In this document: piece by piece, positions 21,858 through 32,952 of the stretch
Position numbering within the stretch: the stretch's first letter is position 1
Layout: each line of letters starts with the position of its first letter
Source: Marinomonas polaris DSM 16579
Lineage (GTDB): Bacteria; Pseudomonadota; Gammaproteobacteria; Pseudomonadales; Marinomonadaceae
Reading direction: 5' to 3'
DNA: 64,000 nucleotides
NCBI RefSeq assembly: GCF_900129155.1
Contig: NZ_FQVF01000002.1
Span: forward strand, 1 to 64,000
Made by a program: the position numbers and the translations under genes
The notes under the pieces: generated by a model
What the model saw: the letters and a program-made list of their open reading frames with translations, nothing else
Told to the model about the DNA's origin: nothing
The model's database searches: none

Positions 21858-22970
21858 ATGCATTTTGAATCACCTATAAAACGCCGTCGTTCTCGTCAGA
21901 TCATGGTTGGGAATGTGCCGGTTGGCGGTGGTGCGCCAATTAGTGTTCAGAGTATGACGAACACAGAAACTTGTGATGTTGATGCTACCGTGGCTCAGAT
22001 TCGTGCTATTGCCGATGCTGGTGCCGATATTGTTCGTGTTTCTATTCCATCTATGGATGCTGCCGAAGCGTTCAAAAAAATACGTGAAGCCGTTTCGATT
22101 CCATTGGTCGCAGATATTCATTTCGATTATAAAATCGCTTTGAAAGTGGCTGAATATGGAGTCGATTGCCTTCGGATTAATCCAGGTAATATCGGTAATA
22201 AAGACCGTATTCGTGCGGTTGTTGATTGCGCTCGAGACAAAAATATTCCCATTCGTATCGGGGTTAATGCGGGGTCTTTGGAAAAAGATCTGCAAAAGAA
22301 ATACGGTGAACCGACTCCTGATGCTTTAGTTGAATCTGCTTTTCGTCAAATCCAATATTTTGATGAGTTGGATTTCCATGAGTACAAGTTGAGTCTTAAA
22401 GCATCTGATATTTTTATGACGGTTGAAGCCTACCGGAAAATTGCCAGCCAAATAGATAATCCGCTGCATTTAGGGATTACTGAAGCTGGTGGGTTGCGCT
22501 CTGGTACAGTCAAATCTTCGATTGGCCTTGGTTTGCTTTTAATGGATGGTATTGGCGATACGCTACGAGTTTCTCTAGCGGCCGATCCTGTCCAAGAGAT
22601 CAAAGTCGGTTGGGACATGTTGCGTAGTTTGAAGTTGCGTAATCGTGGCATTAATTTTATTGCTTGCCCAAGCTGTTCTCGTCAGAATTTCGATGTTATT
22701 AAAACAATGAATGAATTAGAAGAGCGTCTTGATGACATTACTGTCCCAATGGACGTTGCTGTTATTGGTTGTGTAGTGAATGGTCCGGGTGAAGCAAAAG
22801 AAGCGGACATAGGTCTTGCTGGTGGTTCGCCGAATAACTTGATCTATCAAGATGGTAAGCCGAACAGCAAAACGAAAAATGAAACGCTTGTTGATGATTT
22901 AGAAAGAATGATTCGTAAAAAGGCTCTCCTTAAAGAGCGGGAATTAGCCAATATCATTGTAAAAAATTAA
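21858..22970 (+). CDS. ispG: 4-hydroxy-3-methylbut-2-enyl diphosphate synthase
   Basis: IspG (370 aa) is the 4Fe-4S enzyme that makes HMBPP in the MEP isoprenoid pathway. The N-terminal barrel has [19 protein letters not shown] (in part QSMTNT) and [12 protein letters not shown]. The cluster cysteines are in [11 protein letters not shown] and [14 protein letters not shown]. It starts 8 bp after rodZ and ends 9 bp before hisS. It is a likely client of the nearby Suf proteins. Confidence 0.97.
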   Translation: MHFESPIKRRRSRQIMVGNVPVGGGAPISVQSMTNTETCDVDATVAQIRAIADAGADIVRVSIPSMDAAEAFKKIREAVSIPLVADIHFDYKIALKVAEYGVDCLRINPGNIGNKDRIRAVVDCARDKNIPIRIGVNAGSLEKDLQKKYGEPTPDALVESAFRQIQYFDELDFHEYKLSLKASDIFMTVEAYRKIASQIDNPLHLGITEAGGLRSGTVKSSIGLGLLLMDGIGDTLRVSLAADPVQEIKVGWDMLRSLKLRNRGINFIACPSCSRQNFDVIKTMNELEERLDDITVPMDVAVIGCVVNGPGEAKEADIGLAGGSPNNLIYQDGKPNSKTKNETLVDDLERMIRKKALLKERELANIIVKN

Positions 22971-22979
22971 GGATCCATT

Positions 22980-24254
22980 GTGGCTCGTAAAATTCAAGCG
23001 ATCAGGGGAATGAACGACATTTTGCCTGATCAATCCTCTGTTTGGTTATATCTAGAAAAAACAGTGGCTGATGTTGTTAAGTCTTATGGATATCAGCAAA
23101 TTCGTTTTCCTATCGTTGAAAATACGGATTTATTTAAACGCGGTGTCGGTGAAACAACGGATATTGTAGAAAAAGAAATGTATACCTTTGATGATCGTAA
23201 TGGTGAGTCTTTGACTTTACGTCCTGAAGGTACTGCAAGTTGTGTTCGTGCTGCGGATCAGGCGGGTTTGTTGTTTAATCAAACTCAGCGCCTGTGGTAC
23301 ACAGGACCGATGTTCCGTTATGAACGTCCCCAAAAAGGTCGCTATCGCCAATTTCATCAAATTGGTGTGGAATCTTTTGGTATGGGGTCTGCTGATATCG
23401 ACGCTGAGTTAATTATTTTGTCCGCTCGATTGTGGAAAAAACTCGGTTTGTTGGAGCATGTTGAGCTGCAATTGAATACCATCGGCTTGGCGTCTGAGCG
23501 TGAAACTTATAAAGCAGCTTTAGTTGATTATTTGACTGAGTTTAAAGATCAACTGGATGAAGATAGTCAGCGCCGTCTAGGTACGAATCCATTAAGAATA
23601 TTAGATTCTAAAGATGAGTCGACCCAGACAGTACTTAAAGACGCGCCAAATCTAGAGGATTTTATTGGCGAAGAGTCACAAGCTCATTTTGATCTTTTAC
23701 AAGCTATCTTGAAAGCTAATGGTATATCGTATGTTATTAACCGCCGTTTAGTGCGTGGTTTGGATTATTACGGTAAAACTGTTTTCGAATGGGTTACGAC
23801 ACATTTAGGTTCTCAAGCAACCGTTTGTGCGGGTGGCCGTTATGACGGTTTGGTCGAGCAGCTAGGTGGAAAATCAACTCCAGCTGTTGGTTTTGCTATG
23901 GGGATAGAGCGTTTAGTACTTCTGCTTGAAACGTTAAACTTGATTCCAGACGAAGCGAAATTTTCTACTGATGTGTTTGTTATTAGTATGGGTGATGATG
24001 CAGAGCTTGCTTCTTTTGTTTTAGCTGAGCGATTGCGTGAAAAGAATTCAAATCTTGTCGTTTTGCGCCACTGTGGCGGTGGTAATTTTAAGAATCAAAT
24101 GAAAAAAGCCGATCGTTCAGAGGCTCGTTTTACGATTGTTTTAGGACAGGACGAGATCGATAACGGTATTTGTCAGGTAAAAGATATGTCAACGGGTGAG
24201 CAACAACCTCATTCAATTGACGATGTTGCTGCCTATATTAATGCCAAGTTGTAA
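22980..24254 (+). CDS. hisS: Histidyl-tRNA synthetase
   Basis: HisRS (424 aa) is a class II aminoacyl-tRNA synthetase. It has [11 protein letters not shown] near the start, motif 2 [17 protein letters not shown], the histidine motifs [15 protein letters not shown], and motif 3 [15 protein letters not shown]. The anticodon-binding domain is at the C-terminus. The start codon is GTG at 22980, with AAGGA just upstream. Confidence 0.97.
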   Translation: MARKIQAIRGMNDILPDQSSVWLYLEKTVADVVKSYGYQQIRFPIVENTDLFKRGVGETTDIVEKEMYTFDDRNGESLTLRPEGTASCVRAADQAGLLFNQTQRLWYTGPMFRYERPQKGRYRQFHQIGVESFGMGSADIDAELIILSARLWKKLGLLEHVELQLNTIGLASERETYKAALVDYLTEFKDQLDEDSQRRLGTNPLRILDSKDESTQTVLKDAPNLEDFIGEESQAHFDLLQAILKANGISYVINRRLVRGLDYYGKTVFEWVTTHLGSQATVCAGGRYDGLVEQLGGKSTPAVGFAMGIERLVLLLETLNLIPDEAKFSTDVFVISMGDDAELASFVLAERLREKNSNLVVLRHCGGGNFKNQMKKADRSEARFTIVLGQDEIDNGICQVKDMSTGEQQPHSIDDVAAYINAKL

Positions 24255-24315
24255 CTTGATTTAATGGAGTGTCGCTACTCATATATTTGGCGGCACCTTG
24301 CATGAGGAAGAAAAA

Positions 24316-24957
24316 GTGTCTGAATTAAAGACTGAAGAAGAACAAATCGAAGCGTTTAAATCATGGTGGAAAAAGAACGGCATAATGTTGGTCGTTGCTA
24401 TCGCTGTTGCTGTTGGTGGTTATTTTGGTTGGCAGGCGTGGAAAACGAGCCAAGCTAACTATACTAGCGAAGCATCTGCGCTTTATCAAAACTTGGTCCA
24501 AGCCTCTGCTGATTTAAGTGATGAAAATAATCAAAAAACTGTCGTCTTTATCGCTAAGCAACTTGCCGATGATTATGGTGACACTGGTTATGCAATGTTC
24601 GGTCAATTATTCTTGGCTCGTGTAGATGCTGAAAATGGCAAATACGATGAAGCAATTAAGGCATTGGATGATGCTATTGCCAAAACAAAAGATATTTCTT
24701 TTGTGGCGATTGCGAATCTACGAGTAGCGCGATTAATGCTTCAAAAAGAGGATTATGCTGGCGCTATGGCTCGTGTTGAAAAAGTATCTGAAGAAGAGTT
24801 TGCTGCACAGCAGCAAGAATTGATTGGTGATATTTTAATCTCACAAGGTAAGCGTGATGATGCGCGTATTGCTTATCAGAAGGCTAGTGAGGCATTGGGC
24901 GTTGGTGTAAATCATCCATTGCTTGATATTAAACTTAAGGATTTGGTGAAAGGTTAA
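24316..24957 (+). CDS. yfgM: YfgM-like TPR membrane protein
   Basis: A 213-aa protein with one N-terminal transmembrane segment (about residues 20-42, GIMLVVAIAVAVGGYFGW) and a TPR-like periplasmic domain. In E. coli YfgM works with PpiD at the Sec translocon. GTG at 24316 is preferred: GAGGAAG at 24304-24310 gives correct spacing. A TTG at 24298 would also fit the frame. It sits between hisS and bamB, the standard place. Confidence 0.88.
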   Translation: MSELKTEEEQIEAFKSWWKKNGIMLVVAIAVAVGGYFGWQAWKTSQANYTSEASALYQNLVQASADLSDENNQKTVVFIAKQLADDYGDTGYAMFGQLFLARVDAENGKYDEAIKALDDAIAKTKDISFVAIANLRVARLMLQKEDYAGAMARVEKVSEEEFAAQQQELIGDILISQGKRDDARIAYQKASEALGVGVNHPLLDIKLKDLVKG

Positions 24958-24959
24958 CT

Positions 24960-26093
24960 ATGAGCAAGTCTCTTTTTTTCGTCGTATTGTTTACTGCTTT
25001 GATCATTCAGGGTTGCTCTAACTCTCGTCCAGCTTTGCCAGACCTTCCTTCTATTGAAAGTAAGGTTAATTTAAAAACATCGTGGCGGACTGGTGTGGAT
25101 GGTAATTTTGGTGAGTCTAGTGAACGTTTTAATCTTGTTGCAGAAAACGGTTCGTTGTTCTTTGTCACTGCTAAGGGAACGGTTTACGAACTTGCGCAAG
25201 AGAATGGAAAGAAAAAAGATACTTTCTCAACTGAATATAGACCTAGTGCAGGTGTAGCGCGCCATGGTGACGTTGTATATTTTGGTACGTATGATGCTCA
25301 ACTGATTGCCGTTTCTTTAACAAGTAAATCGATATTGTGGGAAAAGACGTTAAGTTCTGAAGTGTTGTCGGAAGGCTCTTATGCTGCTGGTAAATTGGCT
25401 ATTCAAACTGCTGATGGCTGGTTAAGTGTACTTGATGCTGAAACGGGTGATACTCAGTGGCGTGCGAAAGAAGATTTGCCATCTTTGACGGTACGTGGTA
25501 CAAGCGCACCTGTTATTGCTGACGGCAAGGTTATTGCAGGTTTTGCCAGCGGTAAGTTGAAAGCTTATTCGCTACAAGACGGTAATTTACTTTGGTCGTA
25601 TGAGGTCGGTAAGCCTGAAGGGCGTTATGAAATAGAGCGATTAAGCGATATAGATGGTCGTTTAGTAGTAGAAAACGGTGTTGTTTATGCTGTTGCCTAC
25701 AATGGTACGCTTGCCGCTCTTTCGATTGAAAATGGTCGCCCATTATGGCAGCGTAGTATTCCTAGTTCTGTAGGTGTTGCCGTACGAGGAGAGCTGTTAG
25801 TTGCGGTTGATATGACAAGTAAAGTCATTGCGTTGAACGCTAAAAACGGCACCGAGGTTTGGGAAAATAAAGATCTTGTAGACCGAGATTTAATTACGCC
25901 AGAATTTTTCCGTGACTATGTTGCTGTGATGGATCGCGGTGGTTATGTTCATTTACTTGATCTAACAACGGGCGAAGTTGCAGCTCATAAAGTAGCTGAT
26001 AATGGCGTCCCACCAGGTAGTCGCATGGTGGCAAATGACAAACAATTGTTTATTCTTACGCCGAACTCTAATGTGACGGCATTGAGCTATTGA
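24960..26093 (+). CDS. bamB: Outer membrane assembly lipoprotein BamB
   Basis: BamB (377 aa) is a beta-propeller lipoprotein of the Bam complex that inserts outer membrane proteins. A lipoprotein signal peptide ends at C20 (IIQGCSN). Repeated PQQ-like blades follow, e.g. ILWEKTLSSEV, TQWRAKEDLPS, LLWSYEVGKPEG, PLWQRSIPSSVG and EVWENKDL. It starts 2 bp after yfgM and lies upstream of der. Confidence 0.94.
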   Translation: MSKSLFFVVLFTALIIQGCSNSRPALPDLPSIESKVNLKTSWRTGVDGNFGESSERFNLVAENGSLFFVTAKGTVYELAQENGKKKDTFSTEYRPSAGVARHGDVVYFGTYDAQLIAVSLTSKSILWEKTLSSEVLSEGSYAAGKLAIQTADGWLSVLDAETGDTQWRAKEDLPSLTVRGTSAPVIADGKVIAGFASGKLKAYSLQDGNLLWSYEVGKPEGRYEIERLSDIDGRLVVENGVVYAVAYNGTLAALSIENGRPLWQRSIPSSVGVAVRGELLVAVDMTSKVIALNAKNGTEVWENKDLVDRDLITPEFFRDYVAVMDRGGYVHLLDLTTGEVAAHKVADNGVPPGSRMVANDKQLFILTPNSNVTALSY

Positions 26094-26128
26094 AATCAGT
26101 TTCGATTTCTTTTAGCGATTTTTAAAGA

Positions 26129-26176
26129 GGCTGCCATCCCTTTTATAGGGGTGGTGGCCGCTTTGTATTTTTATAG
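26129..26176 (+). terminator. Hairpin between bamB and der
   Basis: GGCTGCCATCCCT at 26129-26141 can pair across 13 positions, including G-U pairs, with AGGGGTGGTGGCC at 26147-26159. GCTTTGTATTTTTAT follows. It may end the rlmN-bamB transcript or attenuate transcription of der. Confidence 0.6.
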
Positions 26177-26184
26177 GTAAAAAA

Positions 26185-27522
26185 ATGATTCCAGTTATTG
26201 CATTGGTAGGTAGACCCAATGTTGGCAAGTCAACTCTCTTCAATCAATTGACGAGATCTCGTGATGCTTTGGTTGCCGATTATCCAGGCTTAACCCGTGA
26301 CCGAAAATACGGTGACGGTAAACTTGGTGAACATGAATTTATCGTCATTGATACCGGTGGTATCAGTGGTGATGAGCAAGGTATTGATGAAAAAATGGCA
26401 CGCCAGTCTTTGTTGGCGATAGAAGAAGCAGATGTTGTCTTGTTTCTTGTTGATGGCCGTCATGGTCTGAACCCTGCTGACGAGATGATCGCTAGCCATT
26501 TGCGTCGTTCTAATAAGCAGGTTTCTCTTGTGGTGAATAAGACCGACGGTATCAATGAAGATATCGCTTTGGCAGATTTTTATTCATTAGGTTTTGGTGA
26601 GTTACACCCAATTGCTGCTTCTCATGGTAAGGGCGTACATGTCCTAATAGATAAGGTCATGTTGCCATTTGCAGAGCGTGTTGAAGAAGCTAAGAATCAA
26701 ATTAGCATAGAATCACGTGGCATTCGTATTGGTGTGGTGGGTCGTCCAAATGTGGGTAAATCTACATTGGTAAACCGCATGCTAGGCGAAGACCGTGTTG
26801 TGGTTTATGACATGCCAGGCACCACCCGTGACAGTGTTTATATTCCTTATGTGCGTAATGATAAAGAATATACTCTTATCGATACCGCAGGTATTCGTCG
26901 CCGTAAACATGTTAAAGAAGCGGTTGAGAAGTTTTCTATTGTTAAGGCTTTGCAAGCCATTCAAGATGCTAACGTAGTTATTGTAGTAATTGATTCCCAT
27001 GAAGATTTGGTTGAGCAAGATCTACACATGATCGGTTATGTGTTGGATGCGGGGCGTGGTGTTATCATTGCCATCAATAAATGGGATGGTCTTAAAAAAG
27101 ACGATCGTGAGCATATCAAGAGTGAAGTTGAGCGTCGTTTGGGTTTTGTTCCTTACGCTAAAGTGCATTACATCTCGGCCTTGCATGGTACTGGTGTTGG
27201 TGATTTGTACGATACGATTGAAAGTACTTATGAGTCTTGTTATGCCAAATGGACAACAAACCGTTTGACAAGAATTCTTGAAGATTCCATTGCAGAACAT
27301 CAGCCTCCAATGGTGAATAGTCGTCGAATTAAGCTTCGATACGCGCACCAAGGTGGATCAAACCCACCACGTATTGTTGTTCATGGTAATCAAACGGATT
27401 CTTTGCCAGGAAGCTATAAGCGCTATCTTGAAAATAAATTTAGAACTGTGCTGAACATTACTGGTACACCGATTATTTTTGAATTCAAATCGGCTGAAAA
27501 CCCGTTTGCTCCTAAGAAATAA
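26185..27522 (+). CDS. der: Ribosome-assembly GTPase Der
   Basis: Der/EngA (445 aa) is the double-GTPase needed for 50S subunit assembly. Two G-domains each show [10 protein letters not shown] (near residues 9 and 183), followed by DTGG/DTAG and NKTD/NKWD motifs. The C-terminal KH-like domain includes [16 protein letters not shown]. Length is normal. It ends the conserved gene block; a hairpin follows. Confidence 0.97.
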   Translation: MIPVIALVGRPNVGKSTLFNQLTRSRDALVADYPGLTRDRKYGDGKLGEHEFIVIDTGGISGDEQGIDEKMARQSLLAIEEADVVLFLVDGRHGLNPADEMIASHLRRSNKQVSLVVNKTDGINEDIALADFYSLGFGELHPIAASHGKGVHVLIDKVMLPFAERVEEAKNQISIESRGIRIGVVGRPNVGKSTLVNRMLGEDRVVVYDMPGTTRDSVYIPYVRNDKEYTLIDTAGIRRRKHVKEAVEKFSIVKALQAIQDANVVIVVIDSHEDLVEQDLHMIGYVLDAGRGVIIAINKWDGLKKDDREHIKSEVERRLGFVPYAKVHYISALHGTGVGDLYDTIESTYESCYAKWTTNRLTRILEDSIAEHQPPMVNSRRIKLRYAHQGGSNPPRIVVHGNQTDSLPGSYKRYLENKFRTVLNITGTPIIFEFKSAENPFAPKK

Positions 27523-27548
27523 TCGTTATTTCTAGAATATAACTCAAG

Positions 27549-27596
27549 AATCTCTGAGTGCCTTTGTTAGAAAGGGGAGCTTGGAGATTTTTTTAT
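27549..27596 (+). terminator. Terminator after der
   Basis: AATCTC at 27549-27554 pairs with GAGATT at 27584-27589. CCTTT and AAAGG form an inner stem. A run of seven Ts follows. It lies 27 bp after der. Confidence 0.7.
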
Positions 27597-27732
27597 GTAA
27601 AATGTATTAAATCTCTTTCTAAATATAAGGTTATTCACTATTCTCGCGCCAATGGCGTTAATCTTTATATAAGCCCCTTTTTTATAAGCATCGTTTGTAC
27701 GTTTGCTTTCTTATTTTGTTCAAAGGACATCT

Positions 27733-28638
27733 ATGAAAATCGCAATTCTTTCTCGTAATCCTCGACTTTATTCTACTCGTCGATTGGTTGAGGCAGGTGA
27801 ACAGCTTGGGCATGAGGTGGATGTAATTGATACGATGCATTGTTATATGGACATTACAAGTAGCAACCCTTCCGTTCGTTACGACGGTAAGCCACTGCCT
27901 AAGTATGATGCGGTTATTCCAAGAATTGGAGCATCAGTTACTTTTTATGGTACGGCTGTGGTTAGACAGTTTGAGATGATGGGCACTTACAGTATTAACG
28001 AGTCCGTAGCGATCAGTCGTTCACGTGATAAGTTAAGGTCTTTGCAGCTTATGTCTCGTAAGGGTTTGGGCTTGCCTAAAACAGGCTTTGCGCATCATCC
28101 TGATAAAATAGGCGACTTGCTGAAAAATGTCGGTGGCGCGCCTGTAGTGATTAAGCTTTTGGAAGGGACGCAAGGGATTGGTGTCGTTTTGGCGGAGTCG
28201 AATAAGACTGCTGAGTCTATTATCGAAGCTTTTATGGGCTTAAAAGCTAATATCTTGGTGCAAGAATATATCAAAGAAGCAGGTGGTGCTGATATTCGCT
28301 GTTTGGTAGTTGGTGGTAAAGTTATTGCTGCAATGAAAAGACAAGGTGCAGAAGGCGAGTTTCGCTCAAACCTTCACCGCGGTGGCACAGCGTCTTTAAT
28401 TCGATTGTCGCCTGAAGAAAGGCGCACAGCGGTAGAAGCTGCAAAAGTAATGGGCTTGAATATGTGTGGTGTGGATATACTAAGATCCAATAATGGCCCT
28501 CTTATTATGGAAGTTAACTCCTCGCCTGGTTTAGAAGGTATTGAATCTGCAACCGGCAAAGACGTTGCTTCTATGATTATTAAGCACATTGAAAAAACGG
28601 CATTTTTGAGTAGCACAAAAACAAAAGGAAAAGGTTAA
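27733..28638 (+). CDS. rimK: RimK-type glutamate ligase
   Basis: RimK (301 aa) is an ATP-grasp ligase that in E. coli adds glutamates to the C-terminus of ribosomal protein S6 and can make poly-glutamate. The start [21 protein letters not shown] and the ATP-grasp motifs ([48 protein letters not shown]) are as in the family. ATG at 27733 is used; an upstream in-frame start lacks the family N-terminus. It ends on the base where the next gene begins, so the two are coupled. Confidence 0.94.
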   Translation: MKIAILSRNPRLYSTRRLVEAGEQLGHEVDVIDTMHCYMDITSSNPSVRYDGKPLPKYDAVIPRIGASVTFYGTAVVRQFEMMGTYSINESVAISRSRDKLRSLQLMSRKGLGLPKTGFAHHPDKIGDLLKNVGGAPVVIKLLEGTQGIGVVLAESNKTAESIIEAFMGLKANILVQEYIKEAGGADIRCLVVGGKVIAAMKRQGAEGEFRSNLHRGGTASLIRLSPEERRTAVEAAKVMGLNMCGVDILRSNNGPLIMEVNSSPGLEGIESATGKDVASMIIKHIEKTAFLSSTKTKGKG

Positions 28639-29687
28639 TGGGGAAAGCAACTTTAACAATTGGCGGTGTAGAGATTCCGCTAGGTGGTACTGCTCGTATA
28701 AAACTGCCAATGGTAAAGTTGTATACGGACACGAACATGTCTATGCCGGTGTTTGTAAAGCGCGGCAAGCGTTCTGGTCCGACCTTGTTTATTAGTGCTG
28801 CGATTCATGGTGATGAGTTGAATGGTATCGAGATTATTAGTCGAATCATTCAAAGCAAATATCTTGAGAGTTTAAAAGGTACCTTGATCGCAGTGCCAAT
28901 TGTTAACGGTTATGGCGTGTTGAGTCAAAGTCGTTATTTACCTGATAGACGAGATTTAAATCGTTCTTTTCCAGGCTCTCAGCGTGGCTCCTTAGCGGGA
29001 CGCGTTGCAGATCGTTTTTTGAGTGAGATTGTTTCTAAGGCAAATTACGGTATTGACCTTCATACGGGAAGTTTGCACCGTACCAACTTGCCGCAAGTGC
29101 GAGCGAATCTTGATGATCCTGAGACACTGGCTATTGCAAGAGCCTTTGGTGTTCCTGTTTTGATGAACTCTAATCTTCGCGATGGCTCATTACGTGAATG
29201 TGCCAATGATGTTGGTGCTAAGGTTATTTTGTATGAAGCGGGTGAAGCGTTGCGCTTTGATGAGCTATCTATACGAGCTGGTGTGAAAGGAATTGTTGGA
29301 GTCATGAGGCATTTGGGAATGTTGCCTAAGTCGCGCAGTAAAAAGTCTCTGTCTGAGCCGAGAATTGCACGCAGCAGTAGTTGGATAAGAGCCACTGATA
29401 GTGGTTTTACAACACATATCAAAGAGCTAGGTGATCTTGTTGAGACCGGTGATGTGCTTGCTGAGATTAAAGATCCTTATGGTGATATTTTAGATAAGGT
29501 TTTGTGCAAAAATGGTGGGATTATTATTGGTAAGCAAAATATACCATTAGTTCAAGAAGGTGACGCTATGTACCATATTGCTCACTTTTCATCCCCAGAT
29601 GAAGTGGCAGGACATGTGGAAAGTATGCAGGATGAGTTGATGGACAGTGAAGCGTCTTTGAATTTGATCGACTATAAGTCGTCTTGA
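28638..29687 (+). CDS. AstE/aspartoacylase-family zinc hydrolase beside rimK
   Basis: A 349-aa protein of the succinylglutamate desuccinylase/aspartoacylase (M14-like) family. Zinc ligands are expected at H57 and E60 in AAIHGDELNG and the later His in YGIDLHTGS; RRDLNRSFPG is also typical. The substrate is not known: the family removes acyl or amino acid groups from small amides. Direct overlap with rimK suggests the pair acts on one glutamate-containing substrate, an inference from context. The C-terminal part (residues about 250-320) has a barrel-like look. Confidence 0.85.
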   Translation: MGKATLTIGGVEIPLGGTARIKLPMVKLYTDTNMSMPVFVKRGKRSGPTLFISAAIHGDELNGIEIISRIIQSKYLESLKGTLIAVPIVNGYGVLSQSRYLPDRRDLNRSFPGSQRGSLAGRVADRFLSEIVSKANYGIDLHTGSLHRTNLPQVRANLDDPETLAIARAFGVPVLMNSNLRDGSLRECANDVGAKVILYEAGEALRFDELSIRAGVKGIVGVMRHLGMLPKSRSKKSLSEPRIARSSSWIRATDSGFTTHIKELGDLVETGDVLAEIKDPYGDILDKVLCKNGGIIIGKQNIPLVQEGDAMYHIAHFSSPDEVAGHVESMQDELMDSEASLNLIDYKSS

Positions 29688-29827
29688 CTCGATAACTAAT
29701 GTCATTTTCATTATAAATGTCATGACATAAGCATGAAACAAGTAATGATAGTGTCATCTTCATGTGTCATATCGTTTTTTCACTTTTTTTTCACTAAAAT
29801 CTCAACTTCAAAAGTTGAGGTCTTTTC

Positions 29828-30445
29828 ATGTTTATTCTTCGTGGTTTGGTTTATCTTTTTGCTGTTGCTGGCGTAGCTCAGCTTATCTCTTTGGAAGGGT
29901 ATCAGTCGCTAACTGCTGCTGAATACAGTGAGCAAACTCTTACTGAGCATCTGCAAGACTTCATGTCTTTCTTTAGCTGCATGTTATTTCTTTATGCTGC
30001 GCGTTTAGACGCAAAATTAAATATAGCCGCGACATTGCTCGGAGCTTTGCTGGCGATGATGTTTGTGCGTGAATCTGATTCTTTATTGGATCAGTATGTG
30101 TTTGATGGAGCTTGGCAAAGCATTGTAAGCATTATATTTATATGTGTTTTAATTTTTCTATGGGGGCGGTTTTCTTCAATTTACGCTTCTTTAAAAGAGT
30201 ATTCTCTACAATCTAGCTTTGGTACTTTTCTAGCTGGATTTGTCACTATACTGGCGTTTTCTAGGTTGATGGGTCGTAGTTCATTTTGGCAGGCTGTAAT
30301 GGGCGATTCCTATATGCGTCTTGTTAAGAATATTGTAGAAGAGGGGATTGAGACATTAGGTTATACCTTAATCTTAATCTCTGCTATCGAGTTGGTTATT
30401 GCTTGTCGTAGACGCAGTAAGCTAGCAAAGATAGAGCATAACTAA
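29828..30445 (+). CDS. Multipass membrane protein of unknown function
   Basis: I do not recognise this 205-aa protein. It has about six hydrophobic segments, including MFILRGLVYLFAVAGVAQLI at the start and TLILISAIELVIACRR at the end, and a basic C-terminus. ATG at 29828 follows TTGAGG. It stands alone between the rimK pair and ygiQ, with which it converges at a shared terminator. No signal peptide or catalytic motif is visible. Confidence 0.72.
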   Translation: MFILRGLVYLFAVAGVAQLISLEGYQSLTAAEYSEQTLTEHLQDFMSFFSCMLFLYAARLDAKLNIAATLLGALLAMMFVRESDSLLDQYVFDGAWQSIVSIIFICVLIFLWGRFSSIYASLKEYSLQSSFGTFLAGFVTILAFSRLMGRSSFWQAVMGDSYMRLVKNIVEEGIETLGYTLILISAIELVIACRRRSKLAKIEHN

Positions 30446-30459
30446 TTTCTAATGTAATG

Positions 30460-30499
30460 AAAAAACGCGCCATGTTGAATAAGCATGACGCGTTTTTTT
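30460..30499. terminator. Bidirectional terminator
   Basis: AAAAAACGCG, C, CATG at 30460-30474 pairs with CATG, A, CGCGTTTTTT at 30484-30498, with one mismatch. The A and T runs flank the stem, so it can stop transcription from both the membrane-protein gene and convergent ygiQ. Confidence 0.88.
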
Positions 30500-30536
30500 A
30501 TGTCTGTCTCTTTGTGAACTTAATTTTGGGATAAGC

Positions 30537-32804
30537 TTACTGTTGGCGAGACTTTACTTTTGTCTTGCGGCGTTTTGCTGGAGCAGTTAGCCCACCATTA
30601 GTACGGCTACTTGCAGGTTTGGCATCGTTGCTCGTTTTGCGGCGAGCTTTTTCTGCAGCGGCATTCTTCTCCATAGTTGGTCTGTTTGACGTATGGGAAG
30701 CGCCAGTAGCTTGACCTGGTTTGGCTTTTTGAGGACGACGATGGATCTGCTTATCTTTCTCTTCCGCTGGCACCAATTTGTTATCACCATGACCGATAAG
30801 ATCAGGGCGTCCCATTTTGATTAAAGTGTTGCGTAGGTCTTGCCAGTTGCTTGGGTCGTGATAACGCAAGAAGCCTTTTTGTACCGTACGTTGTTTGGCA
30901 TCTTTGGGCGTATAAACGTCTTCACTCTTATAGGTAACTGGTTTTAGTGGGTTTTTACCAGAATGATACATAGCTGTCGCTAATGACATGGGCGAAGGAT
31001 AAAAGGTTTGTACTTGGTCCGGTTTGAAGTCGTTGGTTTTCAACCACACAGCAAGGTTAAGCATATCCTCGTCTGAACTGCCCGGATGGGCGGCGATAAA
31101 GTAAGGGATTAAATGCTGCTTCTTGCCTGCTTCTTTGGAATATTTATCAAACATGCGTTTGAAGCGGTCATATGTACCCATACCTGGCTTCATCATTTTT
31201 GATAAAGTGCCTTGCTCTGAGTGCTCTGGAGCAATTTTCAGTAAGCCACCAACGTGATGGGTGACGAGTTCACGAACGTACTCAGGATCTTCTACAGCAA
31301 GGTCATAACGTAAACCGGAGGCGATAGATACGGTATGAATACCTTCAACCGCACGAGTTTTACGATATAGTTGAGTTGTTGGGCTATGATCTGTATTCAA
31401 GTTGGAGCAAATGGTCGGATAAACACAAGACAGTTTACGGCACGACGCTTGTACTTCATCGTCGTTACAGTTCAGGGTGTACATGTTGGAAGTAGGTCCG
31501 CCAAGGTCAGAAATATGCCCTGTGAAACCTGGCACCTTGTCCTTGATATCTTCAATTTCCTTCAAAATTGATTCGTGTGAGCGAGATTGAATCACTCGTC
31601 CTTCATGCTCGGTAATCGAACAAAAAGTACAGCCACCAAAACAACCACGCATAATGTTGATCGATGTTTTGATCATGTCATAAGCAGGAATGCGGGCTTT
31701 TTTGTATTTCGGGTGCGGCACACGTGCATAAGGTAAATCAAACACGCCGTCCATTTCAGGTGTTTCCAATGGAATCGGTGGCGGATTTACCCAGATTTCT
31801 TTCTTGCCATGTTTTTGAATCAGTGCGCGTGCGTTATGCGGGTTTGATTCAAGGTGCAAAATACGTGATGTGTGCGCGTATAAAACAGGGTCTTTAGAAA
31901 CTTTTTCAAAAGAAGGTAAACGAATATAGGTTTTTTCAGGATCGAGCTTTTCGCCACGACGAAGTGGAGCAGGAATTACGCGAATAGGCATTACGTCGGA
32001 CTCTTCTTCGTCCTTTGTCTGACACTTACCTTCTGGAATATATTCATAAGGGCTGTAAATTTGTTCTACTTTGCCGGGCCAATCCACACGAGTCGAATCG
32101 ATTTCTGTATAGCCGCCAGGTGGGGTATTTCGAACAATAGTCGTGCCGCGAATATCGGTTAACTCATCAAGTGTTTTACCCATAGCCATCTGATGGGTTA
32201 CTTCAATCATGGCGCGTTCAGCATTGCCGTAAAGTAAAATATCGGCAGTCGAATCGATTAGCACTGAACGGCGCACTTCATCACTCCAATAATCATATTG
32301 GGCAATACGGCGAAGGCTGGCTTCAATACCGCCAATCATCACTGGTACATCATGGAAGGCTTCTTTACAACGCTGAGAATAAACAATAACCGCGCGATCA
32401 GGACGTTTTCCGCCAATGCCATAAGGTGTATAAGCATCATCATTACGTACTTTCAAGTCGGCAGTGTAGCGGTTGATCAAGGAGTCCATATTGCCTGCAG
32501 TAACGCCAAAGTACAGGTTAGGACGACCAAGACGCATGAAATCTTCAGTGTTACGCCAATCTGGTTGATCGATGATGCCGACGCGATAACCTTGCGCTTC
32601 TAATAAGCGACCTAAAACCGCCATACCAAAACTAGGGTGATCCACATAAGCATCACCTGAAACTATGATTACATCACAGCTGTCCCAGCCAAGAGCGTCC
32701 ATTTCTTCTCTTGTAGTTGGTAGGAAGGGCGAAACGCCATAACACTCAGCCCAATATAATGGGTAAGAAAAGAGTTCTTTGGCGGTTTTATGTCGTTTGA
32801 TCAT
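30537..32804 (-). CDS. ygiQ: YgiQ-family radical SAM protein
   Basis: A 755-aa radical SAM protein. An N-terminal cobalamin-binding-like region (residues about 1-110, containing [10 protein letters not shown]) precedes the cluster motif [16 protein letters not shown] (C388, C392, C395). The C-terminal tail (about 690-755) is lysine/arginine-rich and looks disordered. The natural substrate is unknown. It is monocistronic, divergent from nothing close, and convergent with the membrane-protein gene. Confidence 0.93.
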   Translation of the reverse strand: MIKRHKTAKELFSYPLYWAECYGVSPFLPTTREEMDALGWDSCDVIIVSGDAYVDHPSFGMAVLGRLLEAQGYRVGIIDQPDWRNTEDFMRLGRPNLYFGVTAGNMDSLINRYTADLKVRNDDAYTPYGIGGKRPDRAVIVYSQRCKEAFHDVPVMIGGIEASLRRIAQYDYWSDEVRRSVLIDSTADILLYGNAERAMIEVTHQMAMGKTLDELTDIRGTTIVRNTPPGGYTEIDSTRVDWPGKVEQIYSPYEYIPEGKCQTKDEEESDVMPIRVIPAPLRRGEKLDPEKTYIRLPSFEKVSKDPVLYAHTSRILHLESNPHNARALIQKHGKKEIWVNPPPIPLETPEMDGVFDLPYARVPHPKYKKARIPAYDMIKTSINIMRGCFGGCTFCSITEHEGRVIQSRSHESILKEIEDIKDKVPGFTGHISDLGGPTSNMYTLNCNDDEVQASCRKLSCVYPTICSNLNTDHSPTTQLYRKTRAVEGIHTVSIASGLRYDLAVEDPEYVRELVTHHVGGLLKIAPEHSEQGTLSKMMKPGMGTYDRFKRMFDKYSKEAGKKQHLIPYFIAAHPGSSDEDMLNLAVWLKTNDFKPDQVQTFYPSPMSLATAMYHSGKNPLKPVTYKSEDVYTPKDAKQRTVQKGFLRYHDPSNWQDLRNTLIKMGRPDLIGHGDNKLVPAEEKDKQIHRRPQKAKPGQATGASHTSNRPTMEKNAAAEKARRKTSNDAKPASSRTNGGLTAPAKRRKTKVKSRQQ

Positions 32805-32952
32805 TGTTTACTCTTGGTATCGGGCGTAATGGCTAGCGATATTCTTTGTCATTACGAGGATACATGGCTTATCGGTGAAAAATTGTGCTGCATTATCCCA
32901 GAAAAAACCTAGGGTAGACAGCCTAATCTAGGCCTATTCAGGCTTATATTCT

